Of a stretch of 64,000 nt of DNA, positions 45,931 to 54,912 are shown one piece after another. This DNA comes from JAGRKR01 sp041397725 (GTDB lineage: Bacteria > Pseudomonadota > Alphaproteobacteria > Rhizobiales > Hyphomicrobiaceae), in NCBI GenBank assembly GCA_041397725.1, contig JAWKVZ010000003.1, positions 372,001-436,000 of the forward strand, in the 5' to 3' direction. Every line of letters starts with the position of its first letter. Within the stretch, counting starts at the first letter, position 1. A program made the translations under genes and the position numbers. The notes under the pieces were generated by a model. The model saw only the letters and a list, made by a program, of their open reading frames with translations, had not been told where the DNA came from and did no database searches.

Positions 45931-48900
45931 TCAGGCGGCGGCGGGGTTGCCGGGGGTGAGACGCTCCCGGGCGAGTGTGAGGACGCCAGCGTAGTCCGTT
46001 TTGCCCGAGCCGAGCAGGGGCAGGCGCTCCACGACGATGACGTCAGCGGGAACGCCGAGCTCCGACGCTCCCCGGGCGCGGGCCTGGCGCAGCAGCGGCT
46101 CGCGCGTGGCGCCGGGCTCGGTCGTGACGAGCGCCAGCCGCTCGCCCTTGCGCGCATCGGGCAGCGCCACGACGGCCGATTGAGCCGACGGCCAGGCCGT
46201 TGCGGCGAGCGTCTCGGCGGCGGCGAGGGAGACCATCTCGCCGGCGATCTTGGCGAAGCGCTTGGCGCGGCCCTTGATGGTCACGAAACCCTGCGCGTCG
46301 ATTGTGACGATGTCGCCGGTGTCGTGCCAGCCGTCGGGCGGTGGCTCGAGCACGCCGGGGTTCTCGGCCCTGAGATAGCCGAGCATGACATTGGGGCCTT
46401 TGACGTAGAGCCGGCCGCCCTCGTCGATGCCTGGCACCGGCTCGAGGCGCCACACAGTGAGCGGCGAAAGGCGACCGACGGTGCCGGTGCGGTTGGCCAT
46501 CGGCGTGTTGATGGCGAGAACCGGGGCGGTTTCCGTGACGCCGTAGCCTTCGAGGATGCGGACGCCGAAGCGGTCCATGTAGATGGCGCGCGTCCGCTCC
46601 TTCACGGCCTCGGCGCCGGCCATGATCATCCGCACGGAACGCAGGTCGTAAGGGTGCGCCGAGCGGGCGTAGCCGGTCAGGAATGTGTCGGTGCCGAACA
46701 GGATGGTCGCCTTGGTCTGGTAGATGAGCTCCGGCACGATGCGGTAGTGGAGCGGCGAGGGATAGAGGAACACCGGCACGCCCGCGACCAGCGGCATCAT
46801 CAGGCCACCCGTCAGGCCGAACGAGTGGAAGACCGGCAGCACGTTGAAAACCTTGTCGTCGCCGTTGGCGGAGATGCGCGAAAGCGCCTGCGCAACGTTG
46901 GCCAGGATGTTGCGGTGGGAGAGCACGACGCCCTTCGGTGTACCCTCCGAGCCCGACGTGAAGAGGATGACGGCAGGGTCGTCGGCGGAGCGGGCCGTGC
47001 GGGGGCGCGTACCATCGAGGAATCCGCGCACCTTGTCGCCGAACGCCACCTTGGCTCGCACGTCCTCGAGGTAGAGGATCTCGGCGTCTTCCGCGACTGC
47101 CGCGACGACGGGCTCGAGGCGCGCCTTCTCGACGAAGGCCCGCGAGGTCAGCACGACGCGCACCTGCGCAGCCTCGCAGGCCGACCGGACATTGGCGGGG
47201 CCGGCGGTGAAATTCAGCATCGCAGGCACGCGGCCCATGCTCTGCAACGCGAAGAAGGTGACGGCGACGCCCGCCGTGTTGGGCAGCATGACGCCGACGG
47301 CGTCGCCGACCGCCGCCTTGGCGCCGATCTCCCCTTCGAGCTTGCGCGCGAGCACCTGGGCGCCGGCGATGAGCTTGCGATAGCCGAGGCTGGTGCCGAG
47401 CGGGTCCTCGACCGCGGGCTTGCCGGTGTCGCGTTCGGCGTGCGCCTCGGCGAGGGCCTCGAACAGCGTCTGGTTGGTGTGGGCGGTGCGCACGGCGGTG
47501 TCGACCAGCACGTCCTGCAACGCGGCGCCCGCCGCGAGCCGCCGCTGCCGGCCCCTGAGCGCCGGGTCTACCTGGAGCTTTTCGGGCGGCAGGATGGTGA
47601 TCGTGACCTTGGGGAGCCACGACTTCTTCGTCTGGCTTTTGGTCAGGTAGCCGAAGGGGGTACGCTCGGCGCCTTCGATGCGCACCGGCACGACCCAGGC
47701 GTCCGCCTTGTCGGCGATCATGGCGGTGCCGTCGTAAACCTTCATGAGGCCGCCGGTGACGGTGACGCGGCCCTCGGGGAAGATGACCAGCGGCTCGCCG
47801 CTCTTGACGGCGTTGACCAGCGTGCGCGCTGCGAGCGGACGCGTGGGATCGATGCGATGGGCGCGGATCAGCTTCAGGAACGGCTTCACCCACCAGCCGT
47901 CGGCCATGTTGGTGTCGATGGCGAAGGCGGCGTCGACGGGCAGCACCGCATGCAGCATGGGGCCGTCGAGGAGGCTCACGTGGTTGGGTGCGATGACCAT
48001 GCGCTCGCCCGCCTTGGGCAGGTTCTCGAGCCCCTTGACCTCGAGATCGTAGAAGGCGCGGAACAGGAAGGCGCCGACGTCGCGGACGCCCTCGCGACGC
48101 CAGGCCCGGACGACGAGGACCGTGACGAGCAGGTTGGCGACGGCGAGGGCCGCGAACAGGATGGTCAGGCTCACGCCCTGGGACTGCAGGACGGCGACGA
48201 GCAGCCCGGAGGCCGCGATGAAGCCGGCGGAGACCACGTTGACGGCTGCGACCACACGGGCGCGCCGGTCCGGCTCGGCCCAGGCCTGGACGGCCGCGAA
48301 CGACGGCACGACGAACAGGCCGCCGCCGAGCGCGAGCAGGCAGAGGTCGATGAACAGGTGGATGCCGGTCGTCGTCGAGGCGAAGGCGGCAGGTCCGATG
48401 GCGGGGCTCGCCGTGACGATGCTCGAGACGAGGTAGGCGAGGTCGAGGCCGACGATGCCCATCAGCAGGCTCGCCGTTGGCACCAGCGCCAGGTTGGGAC
48501 GGTCGTGGCTGGCCCGCGCCGCGAGCCAGGAGCCGATGGCGATGCCGACGACGAAAACCATCAGCGCGCTCGTGACGACGCCCTCGCTGCCGCCGACCCG
48601 GTCCTTGATGAGCGTCGGCAGGAGCGCCAGCACGACGCCGCCGACCAGCCAGAACCAGGAGACGATGAGGGCGCCGATCCAGATGCGCCGGTTGCGCCGC
48701 ACCTCGCCGATGAGACGCCAGGTCGACGTCAGCGGGTTCCGCGTAATTGTTAGATTTGGAGCCGCTGCACCGGTCGGCGGGATGAGGTAGGCGGCGACCA
48801 CGCAGGCGACGGCGAGCCCGACCATCAGGCCTGCGACGATCCAGGGGCTGCCGCTCTCGGCGGCCGCGATGCCGCCGGCCACCGTGCCGAGCAGGATGGC

Positions 48901-49350
48901 GAGGAACGTCGCGCCTTCAACGAGCGCGTTGCCGGCCGCCAGCTCCTTCGTCTCCAGATGATCCGGCAGGATGCCGTACTTGATCGGTCCGAACAGCGCG
49001 CCGATGATGCCGTAGCAGCCGAGCGCCGCCATCAGCAGCGGCACGGAATGCAGCGCGAAGCCGATGCCGGCGAACAGCGCCACGGGGATCTCGACGAGCT
49101 TCAGCCGGCGCGCCATGAGCGCCTTGTCGTAGCGATCTGCGAGTTCGCCCCCGAGGGCGGAGAGAATGAAGAACGGGGCGATCAGGATGACGCCCGCCAG
49201 CGTCACCAGCATGGCGCCGTTCTTGGCTCCGATCGTATAGAGAATCAGGATGACCAGCGCGTTCTTCACGAAGTTGTCGTTGAGCGCCGAGAAGAACTGG
49301 CACCAGAAGAGCGGCGCGAAACGCCGGGTGGTCATGAGATTGGCGGACAT
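45931..49350 (-). CDS. aas: Trifunctional MFS / PlsC acyltransferase / acyl-ACP synthetase (Aas-LplT fusion)
   Basis: 1139 residues in three domains. Residues 1-420 are an LplT-like MFS flippase (RRFAPLFWCQFFSALNDNFV). Residues ~430-620 are a PlsC acyltransferase with the catalytic NHVSLLDGPML (H-x4-D). Residues ~650-1139 are an AMP-forming acyl ligase with ILFTSGSEGTPKGVVLSHRN. This combination lets one protein import lysophospholipids and re-acylate them in the inner membrane. Fused forms occur in several Alphaproteobacteria. It is the longest gene in the window; all domain motifs are intact. Confidence 0.92.
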   Translation of the reverse strand: MSANLMTTRRFAPLFWCQFFSALNDNFVKNALVILILYTIGAKNGAMLVTLAGVILIAPFFILSALGGELADRYDKALMARRLKLVEIPVALFAGIGFALHSVPLLMAALGCYGIIGALFGPIKYGILPDHLETKELAAGNALVEGATFLAILLGTVAGGIAAAESGSPWIVAGLMVGLAVACVVAAYLIPPTGAAAPNLTITRNPLTSTWRLIGEVRRNRRIWIGALIVSWFWLVGGVVLALLPTLIKDRVGGSEGVVTSALMVFVVGIAIGSWLAARASHDRPNLALVPTASLLMGIVGLDLAYLVSSIVTASPAIGPAAFASTTTGIHLFIDLCLLALGGGLFVVPSFAAVQAWAEPDRRARVVAAVNVVSAGFIAASGLLVAVLQSQGVSLTILFAALAVANLLVTVLVVRAWRREGVRDVGAFLFRAFYDLEVKGLENLPKAGERMVIAPNHVSLLDGPMLHAVLPVDAAFAIDTNMADGWWVKPFLKLIRAHRIDPTRPLAARTLVNAVKSGEPLVIFPEGRVTVTGGLMKVYDGTAMIADKADAWVVPVRIEGAERTPFGYLTKSQTKKSWLPKVTITILPPEKLQVDPALRGRQRRLAAGAALQDVLVDTAVRTAHTNQTLFEALAEAHAERDTGKPAVEDPLGTSLGYRKLIAGAQVLARKLEGEIGAKAAVGDAVGVMLPNTAGVAVTFFALQSMGRVPAMLNFTAGPANVRSACEAAQVRVVLTSRAFVEKARLEPVVAAVAEDAEILYLEDVRAKVAFGDKVRGFLDGTRPRTARSADDPAVILFTSGSEGTPKGVVLSHRNILANVAQALSRISANGDDKVFNVLPVFHSFGLTGGLMMPLVAGVPVFLYPSPLHYRIVPELIYQTKATILFGTDTFLTGYARSAHPYDLRSVRMIMAGAEAVKERTRAIYMDRFGVRILEGYGVTETAPVLAINTPMANRTGTVGRLSPLTVWRLEPVPGIDEGGRLYVKGPNVMLGYLRAENPGVLEPPPDGWHDTGDIVTIDAQGFVTIKGRAKRFAKIAGEMVSLAAAETLAATAWPSAQSAVVALPDARKGERLALVTTEPGATREPLLRQARARGASELGVPADVIVVERLPLLGSGKTDYAGVLTLARERLTPGNPAAA

Positions 49351-49480
49351 ATCGGGTCTTTCCTGGCGGCCTGCGGGGCGTGAACCGGGCTTTGCCCGTC
49401 ACATTAACCGTGAGGCCTTAACCGTGCGCAAATTCGACGGGGCCGTGTAAGGACCGGCCGCGCGCGGGGGCGTGGCCGGC

Positions 49481-49621
49481 TCAGATCCTGGCCGCCGGAG
49501 CGGTTTCGGGGCGGGCGAAGGCGATGGTGACGCCCGGGAAGCTGAAGCTTGTCGGGTCGACGAGGGCGTGGCCGAGATCGGCGGCGGCACCGAGCAGACG
49601 ACGGGCGAGCAGGGCGAGCAT
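49481..49621 (-). CDS. Very small hypothetical protein under a palindromic promoter region
   Basis: 46-residue ORF starting MLALLARRLLGAAADLGHAL, with ggag 9 bases before the ATG. About 27-60 bases upstream on the same strand is a plausible sigma-70 promoter: ttgaac (49685-49680), a 17-base spacer, then tatatc, embedded in three ttgaac/gttcaa half sites. No family recognised; the short Ala/Leu/Arg-rich start could be amphipathic. Likely real because of the promoter, ribosome site and spacing, but short. Confidence 0.45.
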   Translation of the reverse strand: MLALLARRLLGAAADLGHALVDPTSFSFPGVTIAFARPETAPAARI

Positions 49622-49646
49622 GCGCAACTCCAGGGTTAAAAACGAT

Positions 49647-49685
49647 GTTCAAACGTGATATACGTCACCGTTGAACAAAGTTCAA
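49647..49685 (-). promoter_or_regulatory. Operator-like palindromes overlapping a promoter
   Basis: Three half sites gttcaa (49647), ttgaac (49671) and gttcaa (49680). The last two form the perfect palindrome ttgaac-aaa-gttcaa; between the first and second lies acgt-gatat-acgt. On the minus strand ttgaac and tatatc are 17 bases apart, fitting -35 and -10 elements for the 46-residue ORF at 49481. The layout resembles TetR-type operators; no such regulator gene is visible nearby. Confidence 0.5.
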
Positions 49686-49990
49686 GAGCAAACATGCGAG
49701 TCCCACAGAGTCCACGAGCCCCACGAAAATCGCGAGTTCCAGGGATTCCGAGAACCCCACCGAGCCTGCGAGCCCCGTGTGTCCCGCAGATGCCCGCGGC
49801 GGTGGCGGGCCGGGGTGCCATGCGAGGCCCGCCCCGGTGGGTGCCGCACCCGTCGACTTGGCGCCTCGGCCGCGGCGGGCGGCACGTGAGGTGCGGCCGG
49901 TGTTTCCCTTGCGCGCGCGTCGTGCCACGCTGGACCGTCGCCACCGCGCAGGCGTCCGCTGCCGTGCCGCCATCCAGCAGAGAGGTTTCC

Positions 49991-50278
49991 ATGCCCGCCT
50001 ATGTCATCACCCGCATCGAGGTGCACGATCCCGCCGCCTTCCAGGCCTACATCGACGCCTCCACGGCGACCATCCGCAAGTTCGGCGGCCATCACATCGC
50101 CCGCGGCGCCACCGCCGATGTGCTCGAAGGCGACCCCAACCGCCTGCGCAACGGCATCATCCAGTTCGCCACCGCCGCCGACGCCCGCGCCTGGTACGAG
50201 TCGGCCGACTATCAGGCCGTCAAGAAACTCCGCGACGGCTGCGCCACCGCGCACTTCTACGTCCTGCCGGGCGCCTGA
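49991..50278 (+). CDS. DUF1330 family protein
   Basis: 95-residue ferredoxin-like alpha-beta (ABM-related) domain: MPAYVITRIEVHDPAAFQAY, then GGHHIARGATADVLEG, IIQFATAADARAWYES and AVKKLRDGCATAHFYVLPG. DUF1330 proteins are small dimers of unknown function, related to antibiotic monooxygenases but lacking clear active residues. ATG 49991 follows agaggtttcc. The region 49690-49780 before it contains a degenerate gagtcc/gagccc periodic stretch. Confidence 0.88.
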   Translation: MPAYVITRIEVHDPAAFQAYIDASTATIRKFGGHHIARGATADVLEGDPNRLRNGIIQFATAADARAWYESADYQAVKKLRDGCATAHFYVLPGA

Positions 50279-50370
50279 GGGCGACAGATCCGCAGAGTGT
50301 CTCCGGTGTCATTGCACGGACGGAAAACCTCGGCGATAGTGGCTTGGGAACACAGTCCGGGGGGAAGTCG

Positions 50371-51579
50371 ATGCCGAGCGTTGGGTGGCTCGCCGACACG
50401 TGGAGCGCGCTGACGGATCACGTTTCGCCGATTTGGCAGGCGTGCAGCGATTTCGTCGCGCGCTGGTGGGGTGAGTTCGCGGGGCTCAGCCCCCTCCAGA
50501 AGACGCTGGCCATCGCCACGCTTGCCGGGCTCGTCGGGGTCCCCAGCGCCGTTGCCTTCTTCCGCCGTCGTCCGCTGCCGTCCCCGCCGGGTCCGCCGAC
50601 AGGTCCGACCCCCGATAGCGGTGGGGACCCGCTCGTCCAGCGCGCCCTCGACCATTACGCCACGAAGCTCGAGGATGATCTCGCCCGCAGGGACGAGGAA
50701 CTGCGCGCGGCGAAGGCGGCCCTCGAGGCGCTGGCGCGCGAGCGAAAGGACGCGACGGGCGAACGCGCCGAACGCCTCGCCGAGGCACAGGCACTTGCGG
50801 CAGAGGGCGACTTCGCCAAGGCCGAGGCGATCTTCGAGGAGATCGCGCGCGCTCACGAGGAGGCCGGGCGCGCCGACCTCAAGAGCGCGGCGGCCGCCTT
50901 GAAGCACAAGGCGGCGCTGGCTCTCGGGCGGAGCGTCGAGGCGGCGCTCCACGCCTATGCGCGGGCGGCCGAGCTCGATCCCGACGATGGCGAAGCGGCC
51001 TATTGGGTCGGTCGAAGCAACATGGACATGGGCCGCACGGCCGCGGCCGCTGCGGCTTTCGAGGCGCTTGCGGCCCGTGGCAACAGGGTGAGCGAGCCCC
51101 GATGGCTCACCTGGGGACACTTCGGCCTGGGCGACGCGCGCACGGCGCAGGGCAATCTCGACGCCGCGGGAGCGGCCTATCGCCGGGCGCAGGAGCTATG
51201 CGAACGCGGCCTGGAGGCCGACCCCTCCAACGCGGAGTGGCAGCGCGACCTCTCGGTGTCGCACAACAGGGTCGGCGACGTGCTGGTGGCCCAGGGCAAG
51301 CTGGCCGACGCGCTCGCCGCCTACACGGCCTCGCGCGCGATTGCCGAGCGCCTCGCCACGTCCGCCCCCGGAAACGCCGGCTGGCAAGCAGACCTCGCGG
51401 CCAGCCACGGGAAGATGGGGCAACTCCTCGTGCGCATGGGTCGCAATGACGAGGCGCTGGCGTTGTTCAAGAAGGGGCGTGCCATCGTGGCGCCGCTTGC
51501 CGAGCGTTCAGGACATGCCTTGTGGATGCGGTACCTTCGTGGGTTCGAAGCCGATATCGCCGCGATCGAGGGGCGATGA
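50371..51579 (+). CDS. TPR repeat protein with N-terminal membrane segment
   Basis: 402 residues. A likely membrane segment lies near residues 45-65 (LQKTLAIATLAGLVGVPSAVAFF), then a Pro-rich linker, a charged helical stretch (EERAAKAALEALARERKDATGERAE-like coil, residues ~100-140), and TPR repeats from ~140 to 390. A repeat unit reads SHNRVGDVLVAQGKLADALA and is echoed by HGKMGQLLVRMGRNDEALAL. TPR-rich proteins with a membrane anchor usually scaffold complexes. ATG 50371 is preceded by ggggggaag. No catalytic domain is visible. Confidence 0.78.
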   Translation: MPSVGWLADTWSALTDHVSPIWQACSDFVARWWGEFAGLSPLQKTLAIATLAGLVGVPSAVAFFRRRPLPSPPGPPTGPTPDSGGDPLVQRALDHYATKLEDDLARRDEELRAAKAALEALARERKDATGERAERLAEAQALAAEGDFAKAEAIFEEIARAHEEAGRADLKSAAAALKHKAALALGRSVEAALHAYARAAELDPDDGEAAYWVGRSNMDMGRTAAAAAAFEALAARGNRVSEPRWLTWGHFGLGDARTAQGNLDAAGAAYRRAQELCERGLEADPSNAEWQRDLSVSHNRVGDVLVAQGKLADALAAYTASRAIAERLATSAPGNAGWQADLAASHGKMGQLLVRMGRNDEALALFKKGRAIVAPLAERSGHALWMRYLRGFEADIAAIEGR

Positions 51580-51992
51580 GGTGCAGGGGCAGATGGCGAG
51601 GGGCGGAGGGAAGGTGCGATCCCAGCGGCCCTCTCGCCCGTCGAACGATGCTTCGCATGCAAAACGGGCAACACTCGGCAGATAATTTCGAAGTCGAAGT
51701 GGCGAAATTCGATACACCGATAAGAGGTGACACGCGGCCACCACGTCAACGCGAGCGGTGACCGCTCAGCTGGGTCGCGTCCCATTCCTGAAGACCCATC
51801 AGCGATGGTCAGGCGGGGTACTCGGCAATCGCAATCGCGGTGTGTAGTGGGCAGATCGCCGCCGTCGTCGTCATGAGCGTCCGATGGGCCAGCCTTCACG
51901 TCACCGGCAACCGCCCAAGGTACCTTCTGGCCCTCTCGTGCGAGCGGGCGCGCAGCGGCGCAAAATAGGGCTAGGAGGAGGTCTTGGAAAGT
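51580..51992. other. Intergenic region, nothing recognised
   Basis: About 410 bases after the TPR gene with no supported gene. Only scattered short frames. A repeat B copy starts near 51993. I see no terminator, riboswitch or tRNA here. Confidence 0.35.
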
Positions 51993-52190
51993 GGTTGCAT
52001 TTCAGTGATCTAGAGCGATTCAGCGAGTCGTCAGAATCGGTTGGAGCGATTTTTTCAGACGGTTGCAACCGGTTGCATTTCGGTCAGACGCCGAATGGAG
52101 GAGTGTGGGGTTGCATCCCGCGCACGTTCCGTCTCGTGAGCCGATTGCACCGGAGCGGTGCCCTTCTCGCTCCCGCGCGACGAGAACGGA
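51993..52190 (+). repeat. Dispersed repeat family B, copy 1
   Basis: About 190 bases that align with 57910-58088. Shared blocks include gcgattc-gcgagt, atcggttgg, the ccggttgcatt block, gagccgattgcaccg and cggtgcccttctcgct. A perfect stem gcaccg-gag-cggtgc lies at 52147-52161, and tgcaaccggttgca is a perfect 14-bp palindrome. It is flanked on the right by an IS-like end that begins tgaaccgcccc at 52192. Confidence 0.7.
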
Positions 52191-52191
52191 C

Positions 52192-52331
52192 TGAACCGCC
52201 CCGGGTTTGCCGGAGGCTCCAACTCTTGAGAGACTGGAGCCATGACACAGCTGACTGAACCCCCGAAGTTCTCGCCCGAGGTGCATGAGAGGGGAAAGCG
52301 AGACCGCGCAACCGCGACTTCACTTCAATAG
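52192..52331 (+). mobile_element. Left-end fragment of an IS3-family insertion sequence with start of orfA
   Basis: The sequence tgaaccgccccgggtttgcc has the look of an IS3-group terminal inverted repeat. It is followed after about 30 bases by ATG 52242 and 29 codons beginning MTQLTEPPKFSPEV, resembling the start of IS3 orfA transposases (FSPEVRERAVRM). Homology is lost after HERG. The rest of the IS is gone. A 3' remnant is not seen. The fragment sits directly against the end of repeat B copy 1. Confidence 0.5.
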
Positions 52332-53182
52332 CGCCACCCGCGGACAAAGCGGTCGATGCCATCGACGAGCTGCGCTTCCTGGCCAAGGAAGCCGTGAGCC
52401 GAGCGGCCCTTGCACGCGGCGAGACCCGCATCCCGGCGTCCGACCGGTCCGCCCGTTACGGTGACGAGCTGGGCACGCTTCGCCGGAATTCGGTCGAGCA
52501 TGCGACGGGCGAGGCGGGGTGGCGAGCGAATGCAGCTGTCGTCGGCGTGGACGACGACGAGCATGGGCACCCGGATCGCCTCGAGCCGCGTGCTGAAGAC
52601 CGTCTGTGCCACCCATGGTTTGCGTCCGCCCGAGCGGCCGGAGGTGACAGGAGAGGTGATCACGAGCCCGTCCGGCGCCGCCGGTCCGGTCAAGCGGCTT
52701 GCCGCGTTTACTGCCGAAATGGCCCCGCGGCTGGTGCCGACAAGCCAGACCGAGGCCTTCGTCCGCGCGCGCACGGCCGCGATGATCTTGCCGATGTCCT
52801 CAGCGTGTCGCGCCGAGGTGCGAAAGCCGCCGAGCCCGTCCTCGCCGTGGTGATCGGAGGGCGCGTCGACGAGCACTGTGACGAAGCCCGCCTGCTGAAA
52901 CAGGTGGCGCGATCGCACGAGCGCGTTGCCCTTGAGCTTGCGCGGGCAGCCGGTGGCGTCGAGTGCGAGATGCCCTGGCCCGCCGGCGAGCAGGACCAAG
53001 GTCACGCGGCCCTTCTGCGGTGCCGCAGCCAGCGGCCAGCCGATGCTGTAGGCCGTGGTGGAGCGGTCATGCGTCGCGATGGTTGCGGGCTCCCCGCAGG
53101 CGCCTTGCGCTGCCGCCGGACCGGCTGCCAGCCCGAGCCCTACGGCAAGTGTCAACCGCCACGGCCAACCACTCGTTTGCAT
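52325..53182 (-). CDS. Secreted alpha/beta hydrolase-like protein
   Basis: 285 residues with signal peptide (MQTSGWPWRLTLAVGLGLAA, cleavage around AAAQ-GAC). It carries LVLLAGGPGHLALD (oxyanion-type loop), a nucleophile elbow GTSRGAISAV near residue 145, and AQLVTVTGG-containing C-terminal part. The start is 53182 because gggaggtacagg precedes the ATG; an in-frame ATG at 53212 is weaker. Family is unclear, related to periplasmic esterases; substrate unknown. It is divergent from the kinase gene at 53542. Confidence 0.7.
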   Translation of the reverse strand: MQTSGWPWRLTLAVGLGLAAGPAAAQGACGEPATIATHDRSTTAYSIGWPLAAAPQKGRVTLVLLAGGPGHLALDATGCPRKLKGNALVRSRHLFQQAGFVTVLVDAPSDHHGEDGLGGFRTSARHAEDIGKIIAAVRARTKASVWLVGTSRGAISAVNAASRLTGPAAPDGLVITSPVTSGRSGGRKPWVAQTVFSTRLEAIRVPMLVVVHADDSCIRSPPRLARRMLDRIPAKRAQLVTVTGGPVGRRDAGLAACKGRSAHGFLGQEAQLVDGIDRFVRGWRY

Positions 53183-53541
53183 CCTGTACCTCCCAGTGAA
53201 CTCAAGTCTCAATCGTGCGGCCGAGCCCCATCGACGTCACATACGTGCGGCCAAGCCTAACGGCCGGAGACGCAGGTTGCCAGGGGTCACACGAGCAGCG
53301 GAAAAGCAGTGAAGCGCTCGGCCGAAACGATGCCGGACCGTCGCGGGGTTTGCCGCTCGAGTCGCTGCGTCGTCGCAGCGGGCTCCGTCTCGCCGTTGGT
53401 CTGCAATCACTCCCAATATGATATGTGACATTGAGCAGCCGCGTCATCTGAGCCATGATTTCGCCTGCGAGGCGGCACGCGCGCCGCGAGCCTCGGCCGG
53501 ACTGCGGGCAGGCACGGAAGGATCGCCAAGGGCTGGGCGTC

Positions 53542-54912
53542 ATGGATCATCGCGAGCATCTGCCGATTGGTGCCGAGCTCGTCGGCGACTACCTGATCGA
53601 GGGAATTCTCGGCTCGGGCGGCTTTGGTGTGACCTACGCCGCGCGAGACGTCAGGCTCGGCACGCGAGTCGCCATCAAGGAGTATTTCCCGAGCGATTTC
53701 GGCACGCGTGACGGCACACTGAGCATCCATCCCAAGTCGGGCCGTCACGCCGAGCTCTTCGAATGGGGAAGAACCGGGTTTCTCGATGAGGCGCGTACGC
53801 TGGCACGCTTCGACCATCCGGCGATCGTCCGCGTCATTCGCGTTTTCGAGGCCCTCAATACCGCCTACATGGTTCTGAAATTCGAGGAGGGCCAGAGCCT
53901 GAAGTCGTGGCTCGACGGTCTGGCACGGCGCCCGACGCAGGATGAGCTCGATCGCATCGTCGGGCCACTGCTCGATGCCCTTGAGGTTCTGCATGCGAGC
54001 GATTTCCTGCATCGCGACATTGCGCCCGACAACATCATCGTGCGGCCGGACGGTTCTCCCGTTCTGCTCGACTTCGGCTCCGCACGCCAGGCCATTGCCC
54101 AGGAAACAAAGACCCTCACCGGGATCGTCAAGCCGGGCTACTCGCCGCCCGAGCAGTACTCGGCCCGCTCGACACGGCAGGGGCCGTGGACCGACATCTA
54201 CGCACTGGGCGCGACACTGTACAAAGCCGTCACCGGCGCTACGCCGGTCGATGGACCGGATCGCGTTCTGGAGGATACGCTCGAGCCGGTTGCGGCCAAC
54301 GCGGGTGGCGGCTATCGCACGTCCTTTCTCGACGCCATCGATTTGATGCTTCGCGTGCGGCCCGAGGCTCGCCCACAGAGTATAGCCGCGCTGAGAGCGG
54401 CGCTCTCGGAAGTGTCGGCGGGATCGAGCGGAACCGTGACGGTGCGCTCCGTGCCGTCCGCCCTGCCCAGCCCTGCGGTCTCGGCTCCGAGCGAGGTGAT
54501 CGCAGCAGCGCGGCAGAGCGAGACGCGCGAGCTTCGTCCGCGCAAACCCTATGCCTTGCTCGCTCTCATGGGCGCAGCTCTGATCGGTCTCGGCGTCTAT
54601 CTTGCGCGTGATGGGCTTTCGCCAGGCCCGACCTCGCGCAGTGGTGAGCCCAAGCGGATGGCTCAGGTTCCGCAGCCGCCAAACGATCCGCCGAAAGAAC
54701 GGGCGAAACCACTGGAGCCTCGGGACGAGCACCCGGCCGAGCTGCCGCCAGTCGCACCTCGCGCACTTCCGCCGTCACAGCCGCAGATGCCGCCCGCCCC
54801 TGTACCGAAAGAGGACCGCAGGGCCGATCCGGCTCCATCTCCCATTCAGAACTCCGGCTCCCGCTCCGACACAGGCGCGCGGCTGGCTCTGGCGTGCGCA
54901 TCCAGGATGTGA
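53542..54912 (+). CDS. Serine/threonine protein kinase with transmembrane segment (5' part of a kinase-PDZ protein)
   Basis: 456 residues as read. The kinase domain covers ~10-285: GSGGFG glycine loop at 24-29, AIK with Lys 46, HRD at 157-159, DFG at 177-179, and PGYSPPEQYS. A single membrane helix PYALLALMGAALIGLGVYLA lies near 335-354, followed by a Pro-rich linker (RPPLYRKRTAG-type). The ORF stops at 54912, but the sequence behind it encodes two PDZ domains in other frames, so the natural protein is probably longer. The last ~20 residues after GARLAL are likely wrong-frame. Start ATG 53542 is used. Confidence 0.85.
   Translation: MDHREHLPIGAELVGDYLIEGILGSGGFGVTYAARDVRLGTRVAIKEYFPSDFGTRDGTLSIHPKSGRHAELFEWGRTGFLDEARTLARFDHPAIVRVIRVFEALNTAYMVLKFEEGQSLKSWLDGLARRPTQDELDRIVGPLLDALEVLHASDFLHRDIAPDNIIVRPDGSPVLLDFGSARQAIAQETKTLTGIVKPGYSPPEQYSARSTRQGPWTDIYALGATLYKAVTGATPVDGPDRVLEDTLEPVAANAGGGYRTSFLDAIDLMLRVRPEARPQSIAALRAALSEVSAGSSGTVTVRSVPSALPSPAVSAPSEVIAAARQSETRELRPRKPYALLALMGAALIGLGVYLARDGLSPGPTSRSGEPKRMAQVPQPPNDPPKERAKPLEPRDEHPAELPPVAPRALPPSQPQMPPAPVPKEDRRADPAPSPIQNSGSRSDTGARLALACASRM

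Noticed and set aside
46180..48753. 857-codon plus-strand open frame opposite the aas gene
   Set aside because: Pure antisense shadow of a gene with three intact domains; no motif or ribosome site supports it.
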